This document shows, piece by piece, positions 42,317-51,866 of a stretch of DNA of 64,000 nucleotides. Location: the NCBI RefSeq assembly GCF_001705665.1, contig NZ_MDHA01000044.1:308302-372301 (forward strand), read 5' to 3'. The translations under genes and the position numbers were made by a program. Under the pieces are notes generated by a model, which made no database searches, had not been told where the DNA came from, and saw only the letters and a list, made by a program, of their open reading frames with translations. How positions within the stretch are numbered: position 1 is the stretch's first letter; each line of letters opens with the position of its first letter. Origin of the DNA: Thioclava sp. SK-1 (lineage in GTDB: Bacteria > Pseudomonadota > Alphaproteobacteria > Rhodobacterales > Rhodobacteraceae).

Positions 42317-43138
42317 TCAGGTTGCCCCTGATTGCGCATAGGCCCGCGGCCCCACGCCCAACAGGCGGCGAAACATCGTCGTAAAGGCCGCCGGGCTGTC
42401 ATATCCCAAATCAAGCGCGATCTGCGTGATCGGATCCCCGCGCACCAAACGCGGCAGCGCCGCCATCACACAGGCCTGCTGCCGCCACCGATCCAAGGTC
42501 AGCCCGGTTTCCTGACGAAAATGGCGTGACAGGCTGCGCCGGCTCATGGCGGCCTGCGCGGCCCAGCCATCCAGCGATACCTGCGCACAGGGATCTGCGA
42601 TGAACGCCTGACACAGGCGTAACAGCCGAGGGTCGCGCGGCAAGGGCAGCGCCAATGGCTGCTCTGGCAGCCGCGGAATTTCATGCAGCAGCAAATCCAG
42701 CACCAATTGTTCACGCCGGTCCAGGCAATCGCGATTGCCGATGCCGATGGTCTCTAGCACCAGCGCACGCGCCAAAGGCGACATCGACACCACGCGCGGC
42801 ACCTGCGGCGTCCTCAATCCCGTCGCCGGCGTGACATGTCCGGCTTTGACGTAGACCGAGCGCATCCGAACTGGCCCCAGCATCTCTACCGCGTGCACAC
42901 AGCCCGCCGGTATCCATAGTGCCGTTTCAGGGGGCACACGCCAATTTCCCTGTTCCGTCGACACATCCACCACACCTGACAAAGCATGCAGCAGCTGATC
43001 GCGCGGATGGGAATGCGGCGCGACCCAGGTGCCTTCGGGATAATCCGACGCCAGGCTGATCACCGCCGCCGCTGATTGTTCAACCAAGGCGATACGATTG
43101 GCAAGCGACACCAAAGCGCCGGAAGACATAGGTTGCAT
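42317..43138 (-). CDS. AraC-family transcriptional regulator
   Basis: A 273-residue regulator. The N-terminal cupin part includes APHSHPRDQLLHALSG and ALWIPAGCVHAVEM; the C-terminal double helix-turn-helix is about 170-265 (SLDGWAAQAAMSRRSLSRHF and PITQIALDLGYDSPAAFTTMF). It is divergent from an Fsr-like exporter gene (43227) and overlaps its promoter region, so it likely controls that gene. The ATG at 43138 is chosen; the upstream open frame overlaps the exporter. Confidence 0.9.
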   Translation of the reverse strand: MQPMSSGALVSLANRIALVEQSAAAVISLASDYPEGTWVAPHSHPRDQLLHALSGVVDVSTEQGNWRVPPETALWIPAGCVHAVEMLGPVRMRSVYVKAGHVTPATGLRTPQVPRVVSMSPLARALVLETIGIGNRDCLDRREQLVLDLLLHEIPRLPEQPLALPLPRDPRLLRLCQAFIADPCAQVSLDGWAAQAAMSRRSLSRHFRQETGLTLDRWRQQACVMAALPRLVRGDPITQIALDLGYDSPAAFTTMFRRLLGVGPRAYAQSGAT

Positions 43139-43184
43139 TTTGGCCCAATCGCGAAAGAGCTTGACTAAATCACGAAAGATCGCC

Positions 43185-43208
43185 GCCCTCAATCCCCGTA
43201 TTGAGGGC
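43185..43208 (+). promoter_or_regulatory. Perfect 9-bp dyad in the leader of the exporter gene
   Basis: GCCCTCAAT (43185-43193) and ATTGAGGGC (43200-43208) around CCCCGT. It ends immediately before the poly-A and GGAGAC ribosome site of the MFS gene. It can be an operator for a dimer or an mRNA hairpin controlling translation. Confidence 0.55.
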
Positions 43209-43226
43209 AAAAAAGGAGACAGCCAG

Positions 43227-44450
43227 ATGGTCGATGCCACGACACCCACGGCCCAAGGTAAGACACCTATAGCCCAAGACGATACAGCCAAGACCGCCTA
43301 TGTGATACTGGCAGCGATCAGTGGCTGTCACTTCTTGAATGACCTGATGCAATCCTTGCTGGCAGCGATTTATCCAATGCTTAAGGCGGAGTTTGCCCTT
43401 AGCTTTTGGCAAATCGGCCTGTTGACCTTTTTCTTTCAGCTGACCGCATCGCTGTTGCAACCGGTTGTGGGCATCGTGACAGATCGCCACCCCTTTGCAT
43501 GGTCGCTGCCTATCGGTATGTTTGCGACACTGTGCGGCCTTGGTTTACTCGCGAGCGCGCCAAGCTATGGCATGCTGCTATGCGGTGCCGGGCTGATCGG
43601 AATCGGATCATCGGTGTTTCACCCCGAAGCCTCGCGCGTGACGCGCGCAGCCTCAGGCGGGCGGTTCGGCACGGCGCAATCCGTCTTTCAAGTTGGCGGC
43701 AATTTTGGCACCGCCGCCGGTCCATTGTTGGCGGCCTTTATCGTTGTGCCCTTCGGCCGCGGCTCTGTCGCGTGGTTCGCGCTTGCAGCTTTGATAGGCA
43801 TGGTGATTTTGGTCAATGTCAGCCGCTGGCACATCCGTGAACGTCTGGCCGCGGCCAAGCGCAAAGCCACCACCAACCCCAAGAGATTGCCGCGCAACCG
43901 GGTGATCACAGCCGTCACCGTGTTGTTGCTGCTGATCTTTTCTAAACATGTTTATATGGCGTCGATGACCAGCTACTATACGTTTTTCCTGATCGACCGT
44001 TTTGGTCTGTCCACACCGCAGGCGCAAAAAATGCTGTTCTTTTTCTTGGCCGCGGTGGCCGTCGGCACGGTGATTGGTGGACCTGTTGGGGATCGGATTG
44101 GACGACGCACCGTTATCTGGGTCTCAATCCTTGGGGTTTTGCCATTCACCCTGATCCTGCCTTATGCCAATCTGTTTTGGACCGGCACGCTTAGCGTGAT
44201 CATCGGCATCACGCTGGCCTCTGCCTTCCCAGCAATTGTGGTCTTTGGACAAGAGCTGATGCCGGGCCGGGTCGGCATGGTTGCGGGGCTGTTTTTTGGC
44301 GTGGCCTTTGGTGTGGCCGGCATCGCCGCCGCTGCATTGGGCGTTGTTGCCGATGCCACTAGCATTGAAACCGTGTTTAGCATCTGTGCCTTTCTTCCGA
44401 TCCTGGGACTATTGACCATATTCCTGCCCAGGCGGCATGAGCTGTCGTAA
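43227..44450 (+). CDS. MFS exporter, fosmidomycin-resistance (Fsr) type
   Basis: A 407-residue inner-membrane transporter with about 12 helices. The early SGCHFLNDLMQSLLAAIYPML segment and the VFHPEASR motif are characteristic of the Fsr group; DRIGRRTVIW is the MFS loop 8-9 motif. The real substrate is unknown; Fsr in E. coli exports fosmidomycin. The ATG at 43227 has GGAGACAGCCAG upstream. It is divergent from an AraC regulator. Confidence 0.9.
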   Translation: MVDATTPTAQGKTPIAQDDTAKTAYVILAAISGCHFLNDLMQSLLAAIYPMLKAEFALSFWQIGLLTFFFQLTASLLQPVVGIVTDRHPFAWSLPIGMFATLCGLGLLASAPSYGMLLCGAGLIGIGSSVFHPEASRVTRAASGGRFGTAQSVFQVGGNFGTAAGPLLAAFIVVPFGRGSVAWFALAALIGMVILVNVSRWHIRERLAAAKRKATTNPKRLPRNRVITAVTVLLLLIFSKHVYMASMTSYYTFFLIDRFGLSTPQAQKMLFFFLAAVAVGTVIGGPVGDRIGRRTVIWVSILGVLPFTLILPYANLFWTGTLSVIIGITLASAFPAIVVFGQELMPGRVGMVAGLFFGVAFGVAGIAAAALGVVADATSIETVFSICAFLPILGLLTIFLPRRHELS

Positions 44451-44500
44451 CCTGATAACAGAGCCTTGCGCAGATCCACGCGCAAGGCTATGGCCAAAAC

Positions 44501-45274
44501 ATGCCCAGATATGCTTTGAAAATTGAATACGATGGTGCACCCTTTGCAGGGTGGCAACGACAGGCTGATCAGCCCTCGGTCCAGGGCGCGATTGAAACCG
44601 CCTTGGCGAAACTGGAACCACGCGACCATACGATCGCCGCAGCCGGACGCACAGATGCAGGCGTTCACGCCACGGCGCAGGTCGCGACGGTTGATCTGGA
44701 AAAAGACTGGGACGCCTTTCGTCTGTCAGAGGCGCTGAACTTTCATCTGAAACCCGCCCCTGTAGCAATTTTGGCCGCCGCCCGGGTGGATGATGATTTT
44801 CACGCGCGTTTTTCCGCCATTGAGCGGCGCTACCTGTTTCGGTTGGTGCAACGCCGCGCCCCAATGACGCATGGCAAAGGGCAGGTCTGGCGCGTTACCA
44901 ACCCACTGGACATCGACGCGATGCGCCAAGGCGCACAGCATCTGGTGGGCCATCATGATTTCACGACCTTTCGCAGCTCTATCTGTCAGGCGAAATCACC
45001 GTTGAAATCCATTGACGATATTCAGATTGACTGTAGCGACATTCCGCATGGGCAAGAATTCCGATTCTATCTGCGAGCGCGCAGCTTCTTGCACAATCAA
45101 GTCCGCTCTATCGTCGGCACATTAGAGCGGGTCGGCGCCGGATCCTGGGCACCCGACCGTGTGGCGCTTGCCTTGCAGGCGCGCGACCGTGCGGCCTGTG
45201 GCCCGGTCTGCCCACCGCAGGGCTTGTATCTGAACGGTGTAGGTTACCCCGACGATCCGTTTCGCGAAACGTGA
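44501..45274 (+). CDS. truA: tRNA pseudouridine(38-40) synthase TruA
   Basis: A 257-residue enzyme converting U38-U40 of the tRNA anticodon arm to pseudouridine. The catalytic Asp is in [11 protein letters not shown] (about residue 52), and the family [12 protein letters not shown] start and [18 protein letters not shown] end are intact. It is convergent with the glycan epimerase gene, 11 nt apart, with no clear terminator. Confidence 0.97.
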   Translation: MPRYALKIEYDGAPFAGWQRQADQPSVQGAIETALAKLEPRDHTIAAAGRTDAGVHATAQVATVDLEKDWDAFRLSEALNFHLKPAPVAILAAARVDDDFHARFSAIERRYLFRLVQRRAPMTHGKGQVWRVTNPLDIDAMRQGAQHLVGHHDFTTFRSSICQAKSPLKSIDDIQIDCSDIPHGQEFRFYLRARSFLHNQVRSIVGTLERVGAGSWAPDRVALALQARDRAACGPVCPPQGLYLNGVGYPDDPFRET

Positions 45275-45285
45275 TGCCCACGGGT

Positions 45286-47259
45286 TTAACGCGTTGTCGG
45301 TTTCCCCTCACGGCCCGTTAGATCCGCCTGTTCACGTGCGCGGGCGGCGACCAGCTGTGGCGCTGTATCGGGCAGGCTTTGCGGATCATATTCACGCACA
45401 GCCTTCACCACGATGGAAATCGCAGCGTTTTCATCGCCTTCTTCCACCGCTTCGCGCAAGTCACGCAGCATGGCCGCGGTTTCCAGTTCCGATAGATGAT
45501 CTTCGCGCACCCGGATGATCTTGGGATGGGCCGTGGTCTGCGCACCGGTGCGCACCATCAATTCCTCATGCAGTTTTTCGCCCGGGCGCAGGCCAGTGGT
45601 TACGATCTGAATGTCGCCCTCTGGGGTGGCCTCATCGCGCAGGGTATAACCTGCTGCCTCGATCATCCGATGTGCCAGGTCATAGATCCGAATGGGTTTG
45701 CCCATATCCAGCACATAGACCTCTCCGCCATCCCCCAAAGAACCCGCCACAAGCACCAAACGCGAGGCTTCCGGGATCGTCATAAAATAGCGCGTTACGT
45801 CCTTATCCGTCAGCGTAACCGGTCCGCCGCGTTCAATTTGCTCCTGAAATTTCGGGATCACCGACCCGGAAGAGCCCATGACATTGCCGAAACGGACGAT
45901 CGAATAGACTGTGCGCCCCGAACGCGCCGCCAAATCCTGCACGACCAGTTCGGCCAGGCGCTTTGACGCGCCCATCAAATTGCCGGGCCGCACTGCCTTG
46001 TCCGAAGACACCAAAACAAAGCGCTTAACCTGCGCGTCGCGCGCCGCGCGCGCCAAGACGGCCGTCCCCAATGCATTATTAGCCAAACCAACACGGGCGT
46101 TGGCCTCGACCAAAGGCACATGTTTATAGGCGGCGGCATGCAAGACAACGTCGATCTGATGACGGTCCAACACGTCGCGAATATGCAAACTGTCGCAAAT
46201 CGTACCCAAAATAGGCACGATTTCACAGCCAATCTGCGCCGCCAGCACCCGCATCTCGGCCTCGGCATTATAAAGTGCCAATTCGGACAGTTCGAACAAA
46301 ACCAACTTCTTGGGGCGACAGATCAGCACCTGACGGCACAGTTCCAATCCAATAGAGCCGCCGCCACCAGTGATTAAAATATTGGCGTTACGATAGGCCG
46401 AACATCCCGTGACCAGACGATCATCCAATGCCTCGCGCTGCAGCAACGCTGCCGGACCTGCCGGGATCAGCTTGCTCATCAACGCATCTCCGCCCAAAAG
46501 CTGCGCAAAAGAAGGCAGGGTTTGCACCTCTAGCCCCAGCTTGGTTAGCCGGTCAATCAGATAAGTCTGCTTGTCAACCGATACCGATGGCATCGCCAAA
46601 ATAACGCGGTTGATTTTATATTTGTCGATCAACTTTTTGGAATGCACCCCGGCATAGACCTGAAGGCCGTTCACATTGGCCCCTGCCAGAGCCGCGTTGT
46701 CGTCGATAAAGGCATGAACCATCAGCCCCGGACGATTGCGCAATTCACGCTCCAGCGTCATTCCGGTGCGTCCGGCCCCATAGATCGCAATCCGACTGAC
46801 CACGTTTGAGCTACGATAGATTTGCTGCAAAACTGCCAAAAGCGTCCGCCGCGTCACAAGCCCGGTAATGAAATGCAGAAGGGCAAATACCACATGGATA
46901 TTTCCACGCAGCCCCTCGGACGACAGTTTGGATAAGGCATAGGAACACAGGCCCAACCCCAAAGACACCACAAGGCTGCGCAAAATCGCATCACCTTCAA
47001 AATCCTTCAGCTTCAGCCGGTTCAACCCGAACATGTAATTCAGCGACACATCGACAAGCAACAAGAACGGCAGATAGACCCAGTTCTTTTCAAAAGCCGC
47101 CGTCCAATTGCTTGCGCCCTGTTGCAACGCCAGCGCACAACAAAACGCCACCGGCACCAGCAAACACTGAACAGATGTCAGGATCCATATTTTATGCGTC
47201 GGTGTCAGCCGGATCAGGCGCCGCGCAAGCGATGGCAATTTACGGTTGGTGCGGATCAT
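45286..47259 (-). CDS. Membrane nucleoside-diphosphate-sugar epimerase/dehydratase (CapD/FlaA1-like)
   Basis: A 657-residue protein. About four N-terminal helices (22-140) are followed by a first Rossmann fold (GAGRTG, 161-166) and the SDR catalytic domain with ITGGGGSIG (296-304). The active-site segment reads AAAYKHVPLVE, where Met/Tyr-x-x-x-Lys replaces the classic YxxxK as in the 4,6-dehydratase FlaA1 group. It probably makes a 4-keto-6-deoxy UDP-sugar for surface glycans. Last of three co-directional glycan genes, 58 nt after the sugar transferase. Confidence 0.92.
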   Translation of the reverse strand: MIRTNRKLPSLARRLIRLTPTHKIWILTSVQCLLVPVAFCCALALQQGASNWTAAFEKNWVYLPFLLLVDVSLNYMFGLNRLKLKDFEGDAILRSLVVSLGLGLCSYALSKLSSEGLRGNIHVVFALLHFITGLVTRRTLLAVLQQIYRSSNVVSRIAIYGAGRTGMTLERELRNRPGLMVHAFIDDNAALAGANVNGLQVYAGVHSKKLIDKYKINRVILAMPSVSVDKQTYLIDRLTKLGLEVQTLPSFAQLLGGDALMSKLIPAGPAALLQREALDDRLVTGCSAYRNANILITGGGGSIGLELCRQVLICRPKKLVLFELSELALYNAEAEMRVLAAQIGCEIVPILGTICDSLHIRDVLDRHQIDVVLHAAAYKHVPLVEANARVGLANNALGTAVLARAARDAQVKRFVLVSSDKAVRPGNLMGASKRLAELVVQDLAARSGRTVYSIVRFGNVMGSSGSVIPKFQEQIERGGPVTLTDKDVTRYFMTIPEASRLVLVAGSLGDGGEVYVLDMGKPIRIYDLAHRMIEAAGYTLRDEATPEGDIQIVTTGLRPGEKLHEELMVRTGAQTTAHPKIIRVREDHLSELETAAMLRDLREAVEEGDENAAISIVVKAVREYDPQSLPDTAPQLVAARAREQADLTGREGKPTTR

Positions 47260-47317
47260 TGTCGTCTATCCGTTCGTCTTTTCAGGTCCAAACCATCAAT
47301 CGAAGAAATTTCTACCG

Positions 47318-47923
47318 TCAACTCAACACTCGCTTGATGGTACGCACAACCAAAACCAGATCAAAACATACGGATTGGTGACGTTGATACAACAGATCCA
47401 ACTTGGCCTTGGCAGGGATACAAACCTGACAATAGACGGCATCTGTCTCGGCCGGGGTGGTGGTCTTTGCCAGCAACCATTCCTCATGGCGATGATAATA
47501 CAGCGACGCGATGCCGGTCGCCCCGGGTCGGCTTTGCAAAACCTGACCATATATTTCCGGGAAGCGTTCGACATAATCGGGCAGAGGCGCGCGCGGACCA
47601 ACAAAGCTAAGGTCCCCTTTGAAGATGTTCCACAGCTGCGGCAGCTCATCCCCGCGCGTTTTACGTAAAATCCGACCGATGCGGGTAATCCTTGCGGCTT
47701 TGTTCCCACCAGTCACACCATGATCACTGTGATCAATGGTCATGGTGCGGAACTTCCACAGCCGGAAACGGCGTGTCGGAGATCTCATCCGATCGGCCGC
47801 ATAAAAATAGGGCCGGCCCTCGGTGAACATCAATGTCACCAGCACGACCAACATCAAGGTCAGCAAAATCGGCGACAAGATCAGCGCCAGAGTCAGATCA
47901 AACAGGCGTTTCGACAAGGTCAC
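47318..47923 (-). CDS. Bacterial sugar transferase (undecaprenyl-phosphate sugar-1-phosphate transferase)
   Basis: A 201-residue monotopic transferase, about the size of PglC-type enzymes. One N-terminal re-entrant helix (about 8-30) is followed by FRLWKFRTM and the catalytic DELPQLWNIFKGDLSFVGPR block. It starts a lipid-linked glycan by moving a sugar phosphate to undecaprenyl phosphate. The GTG start overlaps the upstream epimerase stop (GTGA), indicating coupled translation. Confidence 0.92.
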   Translation of the reverse strand: MTLSKRLFDLTLALILSPILLTLMLVVLVTLMFTEGRPYFYAADRMRSPTRRFRLWKFRTMTIDHSDHGVTGGNKAARITRIGRILRKTRGDELPQLWNIFKGDLSFVGPRAPLPDYVERFPEIYGQVLQSRPGATGIASLYYHRHEEWLLAKTTTPAETDAVYCQVCIPAKAKLDLLYQRHQSVCFDLVLVVRTIKRVLS

Positions 47924-48831
47924 GGGCGCGGCTCCATTTCAATTACGGCACGCAGATCCGCAATAATATCGTCGGCACGCGCAGGCGCGCCCGGCACAAG
48001 CCCAAGGTCAATCGCGCGTCCAACATCCAGATCGACCTGCGCGATGGTTCCCGCAGGGGCCGTTTCGGGCGTAAAGGCCATATCTGCGGCGCGCAACAAA
48101 TCATCCATGCCAACGACGCCGGGCAACGCAAGATTGATGGTTTTGGGCACATCTGCCCCCGCCGCCAGTAACCGAACCAAACGCGTAAGCGCCCGCGCAA
48201 GCGCCAGCGGCCCGATGTAGCTGCGTTGCAATCCACGCCCATCGGGCAGCACATGTAACTTGCGCAGGGTGGCCGCCGCGTTGCTGCCTGCCAACAGCGC
48301 ATCCGCACCGGCCACATTGCCGATACGCACCACCGTGACATTGGCGTGATCGGCCACGGCACTCTCTGTCGCCTGTTTCGCTTGCCCATAGGGCGACAAC
48401 GGCGCAAGTGGCTGCGCCTCGGCGCAAGACTGCGGTCCGGGATCACCATACACCGCTGCAGAGGAAACCTGCACAACCGGGCAGCCATTGGAGGCCGCAA
48501 TCGCCGCCTGCGCCAGTGCCACATGCTGATCCCATTGCGCCTGCGTATCGCCCCCCCTGACAAAGCTGACGGGCCCGGCAAGGTTCAAGATCACATCCGC
48601 CGCGCCAGCCGCATGCGCGTAAGCAGCCGCATCGCCAAGGGGGTCAAAGATGATATCGCCACCGCGATGCTCTGCCCGGGCCTGAAATACGCAGGCCAAA
48701 CCGGGCTGCGCGCGCAGCACAGGCCCAATCAGCCGACCAAGCCGCCCAGTGCCGCCAATAACCAACAGCCGCAAAGCCTGCGTTTTGCCAAACGGCTGCA
48801 ACATATCAGTGGCTGGCCCGTCGATACCCAT
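47920..48831 (-). CDS. NAD-dependent epimerase/dehydratase family protein
   Basis: A 303-residue extended SDR. The nucleotide-binding motif is LLVIGGTGRLGRLIG (about 20-34), and an active-site-like VSSAAVYGDPGP with YGQAK (Tyr-x-x-x-Lys) follows. Together with the sugar transferase and the CapD-like protein it should prepare a nucleotide sugar, for instance a 4-ketoreduction step; the exact reaction is not readable. The ATG at 48831 is chosen, with GGAG 12 nt upstream; the frame opens earlier. Confidence 0.85.
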   Translation of the reverse strand: MGIDGPATDMLQPFGKTQALRLLVIGGTGRLGRLIGPVLRAQPGLACVFQARAEHRGGDIIFDPLGDAAAYAHAAGAADVILNLAGPVSFVRGGDTQAQWDQHVALAQAAIAASNGCPVVQVSSAAVYGDPGPQSCAEAQPLAPLSPYGQAKQATESAVADHANVTVVRIGNVAGADALLAGSNAAATLRKLHVLPDGRGLQRSYIGPLALARALTRLVRLLAAGADVPKTINLALPGVVGMDDLLRAADMAFTPETAPAGTIAQVDLDVGRAIDLGLVPGAPARADDIIADLRAVIEMEPRP

Positions 48832-49104
48832 GTAAACGGCTTGCTCCTTTGGCGGGTGGGACAGCGCGACTGACCCAAAACACACACGGTTTTGTAGGAC
48901 TTATCATCGGTTGTCAGGATCTGAAAGTCACAGTTCCTTTTGTTTGCCCGGCGTCGTATGCGGCCACGCGACAGTTCGCCGCCCCGCCAGGGCTGTGCGC
49001 CTGCGCACGCAACCTGCGGCGATTGCAACACAGCCATGCCAGACGCACTCTGGACAGTTTGGTCCGCAAGTGATTGGGTCAGCCGCAAATTTGGAGAGAC
49101 GACG

Positions 49105-49971
49105 ATGGCATTCGGCAAGAATATTCGCACCTATTTCGATGGCGCTTGGCATGATGGCGATGTGATGGTGATGCGCGCAGCCGATCACGGGCTGTGGCAG
49201 GGATCCAACGTGTTTGACGGCGCACGGCTGTTTGATGGCGTGGCCCCGGATCTCGACGCGCATTGCGCCCGGCTGAACCGCTCGGCAGAGGCGTTGATGA
49301 TCACCCCCACCCACTCGGGGGAAGATATCACTGCCATCGCCCGTGAGGGCCTGCGCGCCTATGCCAAAGGTGCGGCGGTCTATGTCCGCCCGATGTATTG
49401 GGCGCTGAACGGTTCTGATCTGGGCGTGGCGCCCGCGTTGGGTGCCACGGGGTTTGCGATCTCATTGGAAGAGGTGGCTATGCCCGACGCGCAGGCGATG
49501 ACCACATTGACCACAACCAGCTTTCGCCGCCCCGTTCTGGCCGATAATGTTTGCAATGCCAAAGCAGGGTGTTTGTATCCCAATAACGCCCGGATGCTGG
49601 TCGAGGCGCAGCGCAAAGGCTTTGGCAATGCGCTGGTGCAAGATGCGCAGGGCAATGTCGCAGAAACTGCCACGGCCAATGTATGGATGGTGAAGGATGG
49701 CGAATATTTCACCCCGATCGCCAATGGCACGTTCTTGTCCGGGCTGACACGCAAACGCCATATGAAAAACCTGCGCGACGCGGGCTATATCGTGCATGAG
49801 GCTGTATTGACCTTGGACGATTTCCGTAACGCAGATGAAATCTTTCTTTCGGGTAATTTTTCCAAAGTGCAGGGCGTAAGCGCATTTGACGATGTTCGCT
49901 ATAGCTATGGCCCTGCAACCCAGAAAGTGCGCGAACTGTATATGGACTGGGCCGCAAGCCAAGTGCTGTAA
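49105..49971 (+). CDS. ilvE: Branched-chain amino acid aminotransferase (class IV)
   Basis: A 288-residue fold-type IV PLP enzyme. The PLP Lys is Lys153 (CNAKAGCLYPNNA); ETATANVWMVKDG and the FLSGLTR segment are the usual class IV contacts. It begins MAFGKNIRTYFDGAWHDGD. The family includes D-amino-acid transaminases, but the Rhodobacterales protein of this type is normally labelled branched-chain. An ATG at 49105 with GGAGAGACGACG upstream is chosen. Confidence 0.88.
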   Translation: MAFGKNIRTYFDGAWHDGDVMVMRAADHGLWQGSNVFDGARLFDGVAPDLDAHCARLNRSAEALMITPTHSGEDITAIAREGLRAYAKGAAVYVRPMYWALNGSDLGVAPALGATGFAISLEEVAMPDAQAMTTLTTTSFRRPVLADNVCNAKAGCLYPNNARMLVEAQRKGFGNALVQDAQGNVAETATANVWMVKDGEYFTPIANGTFLSGLTRKRHMKNLRDAGYIVHEAVLTLDDFRNADEIFLSGNFSKVQGVSAFDDVRYSYGPATQKVRELYMDWAASQVL

Positions 49972-50056
49972 CTGTTCAGCCGCGCTTGCCAAAGCCCCGA
50001 TCGCACGCGATGATGCCGCGATCTGGGCCCCCAGCCCGCCGACCAAACGAGGCACC

Positions 50057-50512
50057 ATGCGCAAGTTCCTTGTCGTCCTTGACGACACCCGAGAATGCCT
50101 GAACGCTATGCGGTTTGCAGCCATGCGTGCAGCCCGCACCAAGGCAGGTGTCACGATCATCTCTGTGATCCCGCCCGAGGAATACCAACATTGGATCGGT
50201 GTGGGCGAGATCATGCGCGAAGAGGCCCGCGACCGGATCGAAGCGCATTTTGAGGTTTTCGCGAAATGGATGCGTGACCGCCAGGGCGTGAACCCCACTT
50301 TGGTGATCCGTGAGGGCGAACCCGTGCGCGAGATTTTGAAGCTGGTCGAAGAAGACGAAAATATCGGGATTTTGGTGCTGGGCGCGGGGACTGATGGCAA
50401 CAACCCCGGGCCACTTGTAACGCAGATGACCAAAAGCGCGGGCTCATTGCCCTGCCCTTTGACCATCGTGCCCGGCGATATGTCAAAAGAGAAATTGGAA
50501 CAAATCACCTAA
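50057..50512 (+). CDS. Universal stress protein (UspA family)
   Basis: A 151-residue single-domain Usp. It starts MRKFLVVLDDTREC, and the nucleotide-binding C-terminal motif is degenerate (VLGAGTDGNNPGPL instead of G-x2-G-x9-GS), so ATP binding is uncertain. The ATG at 50057 has only a weak ribosome site; a longer open frame overlaps the aminotransferase gene. It lies 85 nt after that gene. Confidence 0.88.
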   Translation: MRKFLVVLDDTRECLNAMRFAAMRAARTKAGVTIISVIPPEEYQHWIGVGEIMREEARDRIEAHFEVFAKWMRDRQGVNPTLVIREGEPVREILKLVEEDENIGILVLGAGTDGNNPGPLVTQMTKSAGSLPCPLTIVPGDMSKEKLEQIT

Positions 50513-50629
50513 GCCGGGCCCAATTGGACGCCCCAACCACCGCTTAGACCATGCGGGCTTTTTTGCCCGTAAATCTTGACGCAAAGGCTCGGGAAGCGCA
50601 TATCTGCAACCGAAGCCAAGGAGGCGCAA

Positions 50630-51193
50630 ATGTTCATCCAGACCGAAACCACGCCGAACCCCGCAACATTGAAGTTCTTGCCGGGCCAGACCGTGCTTGA
50701 CGCGGGCACCGCAGATTTCCCAAGTGCCGAAGCCGGGCAGAAATCGCCACTGGCCAAGCGCCTGTTCGACATTCCTGGTGTCAGCGGTGTGTTTTTTGGC
50801 AGCGATTTCGTCACCGTCACCAAAGATGACGCGACCGACTGGGACCATGCCAAACCCGCAATTTTAGGCGCCATCATGGAGCATTTCCAATCCGGCGCCC
50901 CGGTGATTGAGGGCGAAGGCTCCTCTGGCCATGCAGAACATACCGGCGATGCCGAAGACGGTGCTATCGTCACCCAGATCAAGGAATTGCTGGACACGCG
51001 CGTACGCCCGGCTGTCGCCCAAGATGGCGGTGACATCACCTTCCACGGGTTTGATCGCGGCGTCGTCTATTTGCATATGCAAGGCGCCTGTGCAGGTTGC
51101 CCGTCTTCGACGCTGACGTTGAAAATGGGGATTGAAAACCTGCTGCGCCACTACATTCCTGAGGTGACAGAGGTTCGCCCCGTTGCCAGCTAA
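50630..51193 (+). CDS. nfuA: Fe-S cluster carrier NfuA-like (NifU C-terminal domain)
   Basis: A 187-residue protein with an N-terminal Nfu domain (MFIQTETTPNPATLKFLPG) and a C-terminal NifU-like domain with the cluster-binding Cys154 and Cys157 (CAGCPSS). It delivers 4Fe-4S clusters to client enzymes. An ATG at 50630 with AAGGAGG upstream is chosen. The tsaB start overlaps its end, giving an nfuA-tsaB-rimI unit. Confidence 0.95.
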   Translation: MFIQTETTPNPATLKFLPGQTVLDAGTADFPSAEAGQKSPLAKRLFDIPGVSGVFFGSDFVTVTKDDATDWDHAKPAILGAIMEHFQSGAPVIEGEGSSGHAEHTGDAEDGAIVTQIKELLDTRVRPAVAQDGGDITFHGFDRGVVYLHMQGACAGCPSSTLTLKMGIENLLRHYIPEVTEVRPVAS

Positions 51194-51860
51194 TTTGCCG
51201 TTGGTTTTGGGCTTTGACACATCGGCCGCGCATTGCGCGGCCGCTTTGGTGCAGGGCAATCAAACCCTTGCGAGCCACTATGTTGAAATGAAGCGCGGAC
51301 AGGCAGAGCATCTGATGCCCCTGCTGGAACAGATCCTGGCACAAGGCGGTGTCGCATGGTCTGACCTAAGCGCCGTGGCCGTTGGCACCGGGCCGGGCAA
51401 TTTCACCGGGATCCGCATTGGCGTCTCTGCGGCACGTGGACTGGCGCTGTCGCTGGGGATCCCCGCCATCGGTGTCTCATTATTTCAAGTCATTGCCGAT
51501 GGGGCGGGCGATGATCCCGCCCTGGTGGCGCTGACAGCACCACGAGGCCAGGCCTATTTGCAGCTGTTCGATCAAGGCGTCGCACGCGGCAAACCGATGA
51601 TGCATGACCCATCCGCCCCCGATACGGGACTGGCAGTGATGGGGGCTACACGGGTGATTGGCCAAGATGCACAGACCATTTCTGCGGCGCTGGGGCTTGT
51701 AGCCCAACCGCGTGAAATCACCGATCTTGCCCCCAGATTGACGCGGATCGCCCTGCGCATATTCGAGGCTGGCGATCCCATAGATCGCCCAGCTCCGCTT
51801 TATGTGCGTGCGGCCGATGCTGCGCCCCCATCGGATCCGCCGCCGCTAATTTTGGACTGA
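51183..51860 (+). CDS. tsaB: tRNA threonylcarbamoyladenosine biosynthesis protein TsaB
   Basis: A 225-residue ASKHA-fold partner of TsaD in making t6A37. It begins LVLGFDTSAAHCAAAL, with GTGPGNFTGIRIGVSAARGLA as the family core. Possible starts are TTG codons at 51183, 51195 and 51201; the first overlaps the nfuA stop by 11 nt, and there is no ATG in the region. It is followed after 6 nt by rimI, the common tsaB-rimI arrangement. Confidence 0.92.
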   Translation: MPANLPLVLGFDTSAAHCAAALVQGNQTLASHYVEMKRGQAEHLMPLLEQILAQGGVAWSDLSAVAVGTGPGNFTGIRIGVSAARGLALSLGIPAIGVSLFQVIADGAGDDPALVALTAPRGQAYLQLFDQGVARGKPMMHDPSAPDTGLAVMGATRVIGQDAQTISAALGLVAQPREITDLAPRLTRIALRIFEAGDPIDRPAPLYVRAADAAPPSDPPPLILD

Positions 51861-51866
51861 CCGAAG

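Noticed and set aside
50554..50569. CGGGC-tttttt-GCCCG between the stress protein and nfuA, as a terminator
   Set aside because: The T run is in the loop rather than after the stem, and the stem is only 5 bp.
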